Origin: an uncultured Massilia sp.
Lineage (GTDB): Bacteria > Pseudomonadota > Gammaproteobacteria > Burkholderiales > Burkholderiaceae
Direction of reading: 5' to 3'
Assembly: GCA_946886065.1 (NCBI GenBank)
Contig: CAMPHU010000234.1
Span: forward strand, 1-6,821
DNA: 6,821 bases
The notes under the pieces were generated by a model. The model was not told where the DNA came from and ran no database searches. It saw only the letters and a list, made by a program, of their open reading frames with translations. Within the stretch, counting starts at the first letter, position 1. Each line of letters opens with the position of its first letter. This document shows, one piece after another, positions 1 to 5,758 of this stretch. A program made the position numbers and the translations under genes.

Positions 1-34
1 GATTGTAAGGGATTCGGGGTGTACGGGTGTGCTG

Positions 35-68
35 GCAAACTTGGGTTCCGGCCTTCGCCGGAACGACG
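35..68 (-). repeat. REP-like palindromic element, copy 1
   Basis: Read on the minus strand it starts with the head CGTCGT and ends with the tail CCCAAGTTTGC. Between them is a perfect 7-bp stem (plus-strand arms 46-52 TTCCGGC and 57-63 GCCGGAA) with a 4-nt loop (53-56). It matches copy 2 at 113-146 at 31 of 34 positions in opposite orientation. Copies 3 and 4 between dnaN and gyrB share the same head, stem and CCAAGTT tail. Short hairpins of this form are widespread intergenic repeats in Proteobacteria, often mobilised by REP-associated tyrosine transposases. No such transposase lies in the window, so the link is inference. Confidence 0.8.
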
Positions 69-112
69 TTCTAAAGTAGCTACTTGGCTTGATTGCACCT
101 CTGCTCTCAGCG

Positions 113-146
113 CGTCGTCCCGGCGAAGGCCGGGATCCAAGTTTGC
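113..146 (+). repeat. REP-like palindromic element, copy 2
   Basis: The head is CGTCGT (113-118), the 7-bp stem is 118-124 TCCCGGC with 129-135 GCCGGGA, the loop is GAAG, and the tail is TCCAAGTTTGC (136-146). It is inverted relative to copy 1, with the heads facing each other across a 44-nt spacer that contains a perfect 12-nt palindrome (74-85, AAGTAGCTACTT). The second stem pair is C-G here and T-A in copy 1, a compensatory difference that suggests the fold matters. The pair sits just beyond the yidC terminator, a common place for such elements. Confidence 0.8.
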
Positions 147-167
147 TCGCAAACCGTCAGCTCAATA

Positions 168-194
168 AAAAACCCGCGCCAAGCGCGGGTTTTT
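168..194 (-). terminator. Intrinsic terminator of the rpmH-rnpA-yidD-yidC operon
   Basis: A perfect 12-bp inverted repeat (168-179 with 183-194) encloses a 3-nt loop. The core is CCCGCGC/GCGCGGG, flanked by A and T runs. On the minus strand the GC stem is followed by six T residues and then ATT, the classical intrinsic terminator shape. It begins 17 nt after the yidC stop codon. The plus strand also has five T residues after the stem, so it could work in both directions, but no plus-strand gene leading into it is visible. Confidence 0.9.
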
Positions 195-211
195 CACGAG
201 GAGCAAAAGAC

Positions 212-1882
212 TTACTTCGCCGTCTCGAACTTCTTGGTAATGACCCACTGCTGCGCGATCGACAGGATGTTGTTGACCACCCAGTACAGCACCAGACCCG
301 ACGGGAAGAAGAAGAAGATGACCGAGAACGCCAGCGGCATGAACAGCATCATCTTCGCCTGCACCGGATCGGTCGGCTGCGGGTTGAGTTTGGTGGTGAT
401 GTACATCGACACCGCGTACAGGATCGGCAGGATGAAGTACGGGTCCGGCTGGGTCAGGTCGGTGATCCAGCCCACCCACGGCGCGCCGCGCATCTCGACC
501 GACGCCTGCAGGACCCAGTACAGGGCGAAGAACACCGGCATCTGCACCAGGATCGGCAGGCAGCCGCCCAGCGGGTTGATCTTTTCGGTCTTGTACAGCT
601 CCATGGTGGCCTGCTGCATCTTCATCGGGTCGTTCTTGTAGCGCTCGCGGATCGCCTGCATCTTCGGCGTCACCACGCGCATCTTCGCCATGCTGCGGTA
701 GCCGGCGGCCGACAGCGGGAAGAAGGCCAGCTTGATCAGGATGGTCAGGGCCACGATGGTCCAGCCCCAGTTGCCCAGCAGCGCGTGCAGCTGGGTCATC
801 ACCCAGAAGATCGGCTTGGCGATCACGGTCAGCATGCCGTAGTCCTTCACCAGCTCCAGGCCCGGGGTGATCTTTTCCAGGGTCTGTTCGTCCTGCGGGC
901 CCGAGTACAGGCGGGTGTCGGTCGACACGGTCGCGCCAGGCGCCACGGTGCCCAGCGGCTGCACGGTGCCGATCGCGTACAGGTTGGTCGCGATCTTCTT
1001 GGTGTAGATGTCGCGCTGCACCTTGTCGGCCGGGATGAAGGCCGAGACGAAGAAGTGCTGCGAGATCGCCACCCAGCCGTTGTCGGCCTTGGCCGAGTGC
1101 TCGGCCTTGTTCTTCTCGATTTCCTCGAAGGTCAGCTTCTGGTACTTGTCCGCTTCGGTGTACAGGGTCGGGCCGGTGTAGCTCGACATGAACCACGAAT
1201 CGTTGGCCGGCTTGTTGCCGTCATGTTGCAGTTGCAGGTAGAGCGAAGGCTGGACCGGCGCGGCGCTGACGTTGGTCACGTCGTGGCGGATGCCGATCAC
1301 GTAGTCGCCCTTGCGGAAGGTGAAGGTCTTGGTCAGGCGCACGCCGCCCTGCTCCGCATCCATCACCAGCTGGACCTGGTTGCCACCGTTGAGCGTGCGC
1401 ACGCCCGGACGGACGGTGAACACGGTATTGTGGTTCGGCAGGGCGCCGGCGGCACTGGTGCCGATCAGGCCGGTCTGGCCCAGGTAGACGTTGTTGCCGC
1501 CGACGTCGAACAGGACCTGGTTCTTGGTCTTGTCGGTGTGGTCCGGATACTGCAGCAATTCGAGGCGCTTGATGACGCCGCCGGTGCTGTCGATGTTGAC
1601 CTTCACCACGTCGGTGGTGACGGTGACGATCTGGCTGGCCGGGGCGGCGGTTGCGGCTGCCGGCGCGGCTGCGCCCGGCACGGCGGTGCTGCCCGGCTGG
1701 GCGGCGGCCGGCACGGCGGTAGGCACATCGGACGGCTTGGCCGGCTGCTGCTGGGCGACCTTGGCCGGCGGCGCCGGCGAGAACAGCGACTGTTTACCGC
1801 TAGCCACCATCCAGTTGTTCCAGAGAACAATCAGGGAGACGGCGAACACGATCCACAGGACGGTACGTTTATTGATATCCAT
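212..1882 (-). CDS. yidC: Membrane protein insertase YidC
   Basis: 556 residues, the usual length for a proteobacterial YidC. YidC inserts and folds inner-membrane proteins, alone or with the Sec translocon. Visible order: N-terminal membrane segment at about 7-24 after MDINKR; an Ala/Pro/Gln-rich linker at 36-84; the periplasmic beta domain at about 85-340; then the conserved C-terminal core with hydrophobic segments near 372-390, 443-460, 481-498, 508-526 and 528-546. The cytoplasmic loop at 393-440 has KMQAIRERYKNDPMKMQQ, followed by the family hallmark NPLGGCLPILVQMP (436-449). Lys384 (ILIKLAFFPL) occupies the position of E. coli Arg366, so the positive charge in the hydrophilic groove is kept. 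The ATG is 9 nt after the yidD stop and has no clear Shine-Dalgarno sequence, which suggests translational coupling. It is the last gene before the terminator at 168-194. A long open frame on the opposite strand is a GC-bias shadow. Confidence 0.98.
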   Translation of the reverse strand: MDINKRTVLWIVFAVSLIVLWNNWMVASGKQSLFSPAPPAKVAQQQPAKPSDVPTAVPAAAQPGSTAVPGAAAPAAATAAPASQIVTVTTDVVKVNIDSTGGVIKRLELLQYPDHTDKTKNQVLFDVGGNNVYLGQTGLIGTSAAGALPNHNTVFTVRPGVRTLNGGNQVQLVMDAEQGGVRLTKTFTFRKGDYVIGIRHDVTNVSAAPVQPSLYLQLQHDGNKPANDSWFMSSYTGPTLYTEADKYQKLTFEEIEKNKAEHSAKADNGWVAISQHFFVSAFIPADKVQRDIYTKKIATNLYAIGTVQPLGTVAPGATVSTDTRLYSGPQDEQTLEKITPGLELVKDYGMLTVIAKPIFWVMTQLHALLGNWGWTIVALTILIKLAFFPLSAAGYRSMAKMRVVTPKMQAIRERYKNDPMKMQQATMELYKTEKINPLGGCLPILVQMPVFFALYWVLQASVEMRGAPWVGWITDLTQPDPYFILPILYAVSMYITTKLNPQPTDPVQAKMMLFMPLAFSVIFFFFPSGLVLYWVVNNILSIAQQWVITKKFETAK

Positions 1883-1891
1883 TGGGTCTAG

Positions 1892-2152
1892 TCAGGAATG
1901 ATGACAGCCTGGGGAGGCTGATGAGGAATCCTTGGCGCGCGCGGGCGGCACCAGGTCGACGCCACCCGCATTCCACGGATGGCAGCGGCACACGCGGCGC
2001 GCGGCCAGCAGCGAACCGCGCGCGGCGCCATGGGTGCGCAGCGCTTCGATCGCGTAATGGGAACAGGACGGGTAGAAACGGCATTTCGGCCCGAGCATCG
2101 GGGACAGCAGCAGCTGGTAGCCGCGGAGCAACCAGACAAGCAGCGTCTTCAT
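1892..2152 (-). CDS. yidD: Membrane protein insertion efficiency factor YidD
   Basis: 86 residues, typical for this small family (E. coli about 85). YidD is a membrane-associated protein that helps YidC-dependent insertion and is nearly always encoded between rnpA and yidC. The sequence shows the family pattern: an amphipathic N-terminus (LLVWLLRGYQLLLSPMLG), the cysteine motif CRFYPSCSHYAIEAL (Cys24 and Cys30), then CRCHPW (Cys55, Cys57, His58) and NAGGVDLVPP. The start ATG (2152-2150) overlaps the rnpA stop as ATGA, so the two are probably translationally coupled. The last 15 or so residues (after PPARAK) are a low-complexity Ser-rich tail, a region that varies in the family. Confidence 0.96.
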   Translation of the reverse strand: MKTLLVWLLRGYQLLLSPMLGPKCRFYPSCSHYAIEALRTHGAARGSLLAARRVCRCHPWNAGGVDLVPPARAKDSSSASPGCHHS

Positions 2153-2556
2153 GATGATGGGGTCGAAGGATTGCCGGCAGCCCTGCGCGGGCGCTGCGAA
2201 GCGAACAGGCGCGTCAGCTCGGCGCGCAGCGCGGCCTTGAGGGCGCGCGTGGTGGCCGGGCCGTCCTTGCTGTTGACCGGGCGCGACAGGCGCACGATGC
2301 AGTCGACGGCCTGGAGCTCGCTGGTGCGGAACAGTTCGCGGGTGACGCGCTTGATCGTATTGCGCGTGACCGCGCGCGGTGCGAAACGCTTGGCCGCAAC
2401 GACGCCCAGCCGCGCATGCGGCAGCGTGCTGGGGCGGGTGTAGAGCACGAAATGCGCGGATTTTTGTGCCGGCCGCAAACGAAAAACGGATGAAAATTCA
2501 TCCGTTTTAACGATGCGCCGAGCGCGCGCGAAGTCGTGCGAACCTTCGCTTGTCAT
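2149..2556 (-). CDS. rnpA: Ribonuclease P protein component
   Basis: 135 residues from the ATG at 2556. An in-frame TTG two codons upstream (2562-2560) would give 137, but ATG is preferred. The product is the basic protein subunit of RNase P; it binds the catalytic RNA and the 5' leader of precursor tRNAs. Visible features are the N-terminal KTDEFSSVF with the conserved Phe and VF positions (18-26), the central strand ARLGVVAAKRF (48-58), and the signature RNR-type helix AVTRNTIKRVTREL (62-75), whose Arg65, Asn66, Lys69 and Arg70 are the RNA-contacting positions. The C-terminus after about 120 is a variable Arg/Pro/Ser tail. It lies 31 nt downstream of rpmH and overlaps yidD by 4 nt. Codons 18-26 form a long palindrome (see the separate entry). 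Confidence 0.97.
   Translation of the reverse strand: MTSEGSHDFARARRIVKTDEFSSVFRLRPAQKSAHFVLYTRPSTLPHARLGVVAAKRFAPRAVTRNTIKRVTRELFRTSELQAVDCIVRLSRPVNSKDGPATTRALKAALRAELTRLFASQRPRRAAGNPSTPSS
2482..2508 (-). promoter_or_regulatory. Inverted repeat inside rnpA followed by a T run; possible attenuator
   Basis: Arms AAAACGGATGAA (2483-2494) and TTCATCCGTTTT (2497-2508) are a perfect 12-bp inverted repeat around a 2-nt centre. In the rnpA mRNA this gives a strong hairpin, and the downstream arm ends in five U (minus strand 2486-2482), like a modest intrinsic terminator. It falls in rnpA codons 18-26. The codons used (TTT, TCA, GTT, TTT) are A/T-ending, unlike the surrounding G/C-ending choice, so the palindrome may be maintained for itself. 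One possible role is to reduce rnpA relative to rpmH, since ribosomal protein is needed in far greater amounts. That role is inference; the palindrome itself is certain. Confidence 0.45.
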
Positions 2557-2587
2557 GGCCAACCGCGTCGCTCTGCGGCGTGCCGGC

Positions 2588-2725
2588 TTAGACGACTGCC
2601 AGGCGCTTGCGGCCCTTGGCGCGGCGGGCGTTCAGAACCTGACGGCCACCACGGGTAGCCATACGTGCGCGGAAGCCGTGCGTGCGCTTGCGACGAACGA
2701 CGGAAGGTTGGTAAGTACGTTTCAT
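2588..2725 (-). CDS. rpmH: 50S ribosomal protein L34
   Basis: 45 residues starting [18 protein letters not shown] and ending [11 protein letters not shown]34 is a very small, very basic protein of the large ribosomal subunit, usually 44-46 residues in bacteria. The KRTYQPS start, the [18 protein letters not shown] centre and the [10 protein letters not shown] end are diagnostic. The start ATG is at 2725-2723, with a weak GAGA ribosome-binding sequence about 8 nt upstream; the stop TAA is at 2590-2588. It is the first gene of the leftward operon, driven by the promoter at 2904-2933 through a leader of about 170 nt. rpmH next to a divergent dnaA is a classical origin arrangement. Confidence 0.97.
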   Translation of the reverse strand: MKRTYQPSVVRRKRTHGFRARMATRGGRQVLNARRAKGRKRLAVV

Positions 2726-2903
2726 GGTGGTCTCGCTTAAAGCAAAAGAAATTGCAAAATCGGGTCTGACGTCTCGTCGTCAGGATTCGGCGCCAATGAC
2801 AGTTCGCAGATGTTAAGCCAGCGTCAGCCACAGCAAATACTCTTAGCCCGGACTATCCGCTGTTATTGACAGCTTGACAGGGTGCACGGGCGGGGAACCC
2901 TGA

Positions 2904-2933
2904 ATTAGACCCTAGTTCCGGCCCAGCTGTCAA
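2904..2933 (-). promoter_or_regulatory. rpmH operon promoter (sigma-70 type)
   Basis: On the minus strand a consensus -35 TTGACA (2933-2928) is followed after 18 nt by TCTAAT (2909-2904), five of six matches to TATAAT. Transcription would start near 2897, giving a leader of about 170 nt before the rpmH ATG. The -35 is part of AGCTGTCAA (2925-2933), a perfect inverted copy of TTGACAGCT at 2866-2874 on the far side of the expected start site. A strong promoter fits a ribosomal protein operon. Confidence 0.7.
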
Positions 2934-3020
2934 GGCGGCTGTTGTTTCGTGGACCAGCCCCCGTCTCCCCCAAAGCTGCCCTGCCAAGCCCCCATTCAGT
3001 TGAAAATAGTCGACACAACC

Positions 3021-3029
3021 TGTGGATAA
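3021..3029 (-). promoter_or_regulatory. DnaA box (perfect consensus)
   Basis: TGTGGATAA on the plus strand is TTATCCACA on the minus strand, a perfect match to the high-affinity DnaA recognition sequence. It lies 49 nt before the dnaA start codon and overlaps the proposed dnaA -35 element (3023-3028). That position suits repression of dnaA by its own product, known in E. coli, and may also serve initiation. Confidence 0.85.
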
Positions 3030-3051
3030 CTATTGAAGAGACAGGTAAAAT
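3023..3051 (+). promoter_or_regulatory. dnaA promoter (sigma-70 type)
   Basis: The proposed -10 is TAAAAT (3046-3051), five of six to consensus. With a 17-nt spacer the -35 is TGGATA (3023-3028), four of six. The -35 lies within the DnaA box, so bound DnaA would block polymerase. Transcription would start near 3058, leaving a leader of about 20 nt before the dnaA ATG at 3079. Confidence 0.55.
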
Positions 3052-3078
3052 AGCGTGTTACGTATCAATTAGCGAAGT

Positions 3079-4467
3079 ATGGAAAACTTTTGGCAGACCT
3101 GTTCCGCGCAGCTGGAGCTCGAATTGACGCCCCAGCAATACAGTGCGTGGATCAAACCGCTGGTCGCCCTCGACTACGAAGACGGCAAGCTGCGCATCGC
3201 CGCGCCCAACCGCTTCAAGCTCGACTGGGTGAAGACGCAGTTCGCCACGCGCATCACCGAGCTCGCCGCCCAGTACTGGGAAGCGCCGGTGGAGGTGCAG
3301 TTCGTCCTCGACCCGAAGACCAACCCGGCCAGGAAGCCGGCGGTTTCCGCTTCGTCCGGCGCCCAGGGCCTGGATGCCCCGCGCCCTGCCCCGGTCCCGG
3401 ATAACCAGACCCAGAACCTGAACATCGCCAACTCGCCCAAGCGCGAGCAGAGCCGCATCAACACCGAGCTGACCTTCGACAGCTTCGTGACCGGTAAGGC
3501 CAACCAGCTGGCGCGCGCCGCCGCGATCCAGGTCGCCAACAACCCGGGCATCTCGTACAACCCGCTGTTCTTCTACGGCGGCGTGGGCCTGGGTAAGACC
3601 CACCTGATCCATGCGATCGGCAACCAGGTCATGGCCGACCAGCCGGGAGCGCGCATCCGCTACATCCACGCCGAGCAGTACGTGCGCGACGTCGTCACCG
3701 CCTACCAGCGCAAGGGCTTCGACGACTTCAAGCACTATTACCACTCGCTCGACATGCTGCTGATCGACGATATTCAATTCTTTGGCGGCAAGAGCCGCAC
3801 GCAGGAAGAGTTCTTCTATGCGTTCGAAGCGCTGATCGCGGCCAAGAAGCAGATCATCATCACTTCGGATACCTATCCGAAGGAAATCACGGGCATGGAC
3901 GACCGCCTGATCTCGCGCTTCGACTCGGGCCTGACGGTGGCGATCGAGCCGCCGGAACTCGAGATGCGCGTGGCGATCCTGCTCAAGAAGGCGCAGTCCG
4001 AAGGCGTTACGCTGAACGACGACGTGGCCTTCTTCGTGGCCAAGCACCTGCGCTCCAACGTGCGCGAGCTGGAAGGCGCGCTGCGCAAGATCCTGGCGTA
4101 CTCGCGCTTCCACGGCAAGGACATCACGATCGACGTGGTGAAGGAAGCCCTGAAGGACCTGCTCTCGGTGCAGAACCGCCAGATCTCGGTGGAAAACATC
4201 CAGAAGACGGTCGCGGACTTCTTCAACATCAAGGTCGCGGACATGTACTCCAAGCGCCGTCCTGCGAACATCGCCCGCCCGCGCCAGATCGCCATGTATT
4301 TGGCCAAGGAACTGACGCAGAAGAGCCTGCCGGAGATCGGCGAGCTGTTCGGCGGCCGCGACCACACCACCGTGCTGCATGCGGTGCGCAAGATCGCCCA
4401 GGACCGCCAGAAGAATGCCGAGTGCAACCACGAGCTGCACGTGCTGGAACAAACCCTCAAAGGGTAA
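3079..4467 (+). CDS. dnaA: Chromosomal replication initiator protein DnaA
   Basis: 462 residues, full length for a proteobacterial DnaA. DnaA-ATP binds DnaA boxes, forms a filament, melts the origin and helps load the helicase. Domain I (1-80) starts [20 protein letters not shown]; domain II is a Pro/Ala-rich linker (about 81-125). Domain III is the AAA+ module: Walker [10 protein letters not shown] (167-175, Lys173 and Thr174), Walker B LLIDD (227-231), sensor I ITSD (261-264), the arginine-finger region [10 protein letters not shown] with Arg280, and sensor [11 protein letters not shown] with Arg329. Domain IV (about 365-462) is the DNA-binding helix-turn-helix with [13 protein letters not shown] (400-412) and the signature [11 protein letters not shown] (425-435), which reads the DnaA box. 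All key residues are present. The start is fixed by the family N-terminus, although only a weak AGCGAAG precedes the ATG. dnaN follows after 99 nt. Confidence 0.99.
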   Translation: MENFWQTCSAQLELELTPQQYSAWIKPLVALDYEDGKLRIAAPNRFKLDWVKTQFATRITELAAQYWEAPVEVQFVLDPKTNPARKPAVSASSGAQGLDAPRPAPVPDNQTQNLNIANSPKREQSRINTELTFDSFVTGKANQLARAAAIQVANNPGISYNPLFFYGGVGLGKTHLIHAIGNQVMADQPGARIRYIHAEQYVRDVVTAYQRKGFDDFKHYYHSLDMLLIDDIQFFGGKSRTQEEFFYAFEALIAAKKQIIITSDTYPKEITGMDDRLISRFDSGLTVAIEPPELEMRVAILLKKAQSEGVTLNDDVAFFVAKHLRSNVRELEGALRKILAYSRFHGKDITIDVVKEALKDLLSVQNRQISVENIQKTVADFFNIKVADMYSKRRPANIARPRQIAMYLAKELTQKSLPEIGELFGGRDHTTVLHAVRKIAQDRQKNAECNHELHVLEQTLKG

Positions 4468-4480
4468 AACGCCTCCCTTG

Positions 4481-4506
4481 GCCCGGGGTTTGTGTTTAAC
4501 CCGGGC
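4481..4506. other. Inverted repeat between dnaA and dnaN
   Basis: GCCCGGG (4481-4487) and CCCGGGC (4500-4506) form a perfect 7-bp GC stem with a 12-nt loop, starting 13 nt after the dnaA stop. No T run follows on either strand, so it is not a standard intrinsic terminator. It could pause transcription, protect the dnaA mRNA 3' end or bind a protein. It overlaps the weak -35 proposed for dnaN. Confidence 0.5.
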
Positions 4507-4517
4507 AATGGCAAAAT
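4490..4517 (+). promoter_or_regulatory. Possible dnaN promoter
   Basis: CAAAAT (4512-4517) is a plausible -10, four of six to consensus. The best -35 is weak: TTGTGT (4490-4495) with a 16-nt spacer. The -10 lies in GGCAAAATAGTG (4510-4521), which matches GGTAAAATAGCG at the dnaA -10 (3044-3055) in 10 of 12 positions and supports promoter function. dnaN could also be read through from dnaA. Confidence 0.35.
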
Positions 4518-4566
4518 AGTGCAATAGCAACAAAAATCACGAAAACAACTCAGATCGAGGATAACT

Positions 4567-5673
4567 ATGCAATTGGTCAAATCCACCCGAGATACGCTTC
4601 TCCGGCCACTGCAGATCGTGAGTGGTATTGTCGAGCGTCGGCACACTATGCCGATTCTGGCCAATATCCTCATTCGCAAGAACGGCGAAAGCGTGTCCTT
4701 CCTGTCGACCGACACCGAAGTCCAGATCACCACGCTGGCCAACATCGGTTCGGGCGACGAGGTGACGGGCACGACCGTAGCCGCGCGCAAGCTGCTGGAC
4801 ATCCTGCGCGCGCTGCCGGAGTCGGGCGACGTGACCATGACCCTGCAGAACAAGCGCCTGGCCGTCCAGAGCGGCAAGTCGCGCTTCGCCCTGCAGACCC
4901 TGGCGGCCGAGGAATTCCCGACCGTCTCGGTGGCCGACAGCTACAACGCCTCGGTGACCCTGCCGCAGAAGACGCTGAAGCACCTGTTCAACATGGTGCA
5001 CTTCTCGATGGCCCAGCAGGACATCCGCTACTACCTGAACGGCCTGCTGCTGGTGCTGGACGGTAACAACATCATCGCCGTGGCGACCGACGGCCACCGC
5101 CTGGCCTTCTGCCAGGTGGCGTCGGAGCAGTCCTTCGAGCGCCAGGAAGTGATCATTCCGCGCAAGACCATCATCGAGCTGCAGCGCCTGTTGGAAGAAA
5201 GCGATGAGGAAGTGCGCCTGGACATCGCGGCTTCGCAGGTCAAGCTGACCTTCGCCGACATCGAGCTGGTCTCGAAGCTGGTCGAGGGCAAGTTCCCTGA
5301 CTACACCCGCGTGATCCCGAAGGGCTACAAGAACGACTTCACGATCAGCCGCGACGAGCTGCTGCGTTCGCTGCAGCGCGCCGCGATCATGACCAGCGAC
5401 AAGTTCAAGGGTGTGCGCTGCATCATCACCCCGGGCAGCATGAAGATCAGCTCGACCAATGCCGACCAGGAAGAGGCGGTGGAAGAACTCGAGATCGATT
5501 ATGGCGGCGACGCGATCGATATCGGTTTCAACGTCACCTACCTGCTCGACGTGCTGAACAACCTGAAGTGCGACCAGGTGAACATCGCCCTGGGCGACTC
5601 CAACTCCTCGGCGCTGATTTCGATTCCCGACAATGGCGACTTCAAGTATGTCGTCATGCCGATGCGTATTTAA
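4567..5673 (+). CDS. dnaN: DNA polymerase III subunit beta (sliding clamp)
   Basis: 368 residues, full length for the bacterial beta clamp (366-370). Two subunits form a ring around DNA that tethers polymerase III and other repair and replication partners. Three clamp folds are expected, at about 1-125, 126-250 and 251-368. Recognisable elements are the start MQLVKSTRDTLLRPLQIVSG, the partner-binding pocket ATDGHRLA (173-180), the inter-domain EGKFPDYTRVIP (240-251) and the C-terminal YVVMPMRI (361-368) that completes the pocket. The start codon is supported by a good GAGG ribosome-binding site (4557-4560) six nt upstream. It follows dnaA by 99 nt in the usual dnaA-dnaN order; the gene normally next, recF, is absent and gyrB follows directly, as in many betaproteobacteria. 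No intrinsic terminator with a T run follows. Confidence 0.99.
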   Translation: MQLVKSTRDTLLRPLQIVSGIVERRHTMPILANILIRKNGESVSFLSTDTEVQITTLANIGSGDEVTGTTVAARKLLDILRALPESGDVTMTLQNKRLAVQSGKSRFALQTLAAEEFPTVSVADSYNASVTLPQKTLKHLFNMVHFSMAQQDIRYYLNGLLLVLDGNNIIAVATDGHRLAFCQVASEQSFERQEVIIPRKTIIELQRLLEESDEEVRLDIAASQVKLTFADIELVSKLVEGKFPDYTRVIPKGYKNDFTISRDELLRSLQRAAIMTSDKFKGVRCIITPGSMKISSTNADQEEAVEELEIDYGGDAIDIGFNVTYLLDVLNNLKCDQVNIALGDSNSSALISIPDNGDFKYVVMPMRI

Positions 5674-5710
5674 GCGCTGACAGGAACCGGTCACGACGAA
5701 TAGTAATAAC

Positions 5711-5742
5711 CCGTCATCCCCGCGCAGGCGGGGACCCAAGTT
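5711..5742 (+). repeat. REP-like palindromic element, copy 3
   Basis: The head is CCGTCAT (5711-5717), the 7-bp stem is TCCCCGC (5717-5723) with GCGGGGA (5728-5734), the loop is GCAG, and the tail is CCCAAGTT. It has the same architecture as copies 1 and 2, but the fifth stem pair is C-G where those have G-C, another compensatory difference. It begins 38 nt after the dnaN stop and is paired tail-to-tail with copy 4 across a 16-nt spacer. Confidence 0.8.
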
Positions 5743-5758
5743 AGTGGCACAACTGCGA

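Larger units (their letters stand above)
2726..3078. other. rpmH-dnaA divergent intergenic region, candidate oriC
   Basis: This 353-nt gap separates divergent rpmH and dnaA, where many betaproteobacteria keep the replication origin. It contains the rpmH promoter, the dnaA promoter, one perfect DnaA box (3021-3029) and one single-mismatch box TTATTGACA (2863-2871). TGACAG occurs at 2797-2802, 2867-2872 and 2875-2880, and inverted at 2927-2932. A small hairpin, CTGACG (2766-2771) with CGTCAG (2778-2783), lies in the rpmH leader. Bases 2955-2995 are pyrimidine-rich, and 2999-3078 are clearly A+T-richer than the rest of the window, as expected of an unwinding region or promoter. The outward direction of both gene sets supports an origin here, but the DnaA-box count is low, so oriC is a candidate only. 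Confidence 0.5.

Noticed and set aside
1..34. Possible promoter (TTACAAT on the minus strand) for the next leftward gene, expected to be mnmE
   Set aside because: The best -35 is about 25 nt away, and the downstream gene is outside the window, so it cannot be supported.
93..641. 182-codon plus-strand frame starting in the REP-like pair
   Set aside because: It contains VVPAKAGIQ, the usual peptide from translated REP-like repeats, and then runs antisense to yidC.
162..1196. 344-codon minus-strand frame inside yidC in another reading frame
   Set aside because: It is in the same region as an unbroken yidC. Its repetitive Gly/Arg/Asp/His composition is typical of a frame shadow, not a frameshifted gene.
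89..1891. 600-codon open frame on the plus strand opposite yidC
   Set aside because: It is antisense to a certain yidC. The translation is His/Arg/Gln/Val-rich low complexity with no domain, which is a GC-bias shadow.
2866..2906. Plus-strand promoter from the two TTGACA copies toward dnaA
   Set aside because: No acceptable -10 lies 15-19 nt downstream; the nearest candidate (TGAATT at 2901) is at 21 nt. It is treated as a repeat instead.
2942..3127. 61-codon plus-strand frame (TTG start) running into dnaA
   Set aside because: It covers promoter and DnaA-box sequence, overlaps dnaA out of frame, and has no ribosome-binding site or coding character.
3058..4533. 491-codon open frame opposite dnaA, and a 334-codon frame at 3873-4877
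   Set aside because: Both are antisense to dnaA (the second also enters dnaN), have shadow-type composition and contain no recognisable motif.
4537..5739. 400-codon open frame opposite dnaN
   Set aside because: It is antisense to dnaN. Its N-terminus (GPRLRGDDG) is just translated REP-like sequence, a common artefact.
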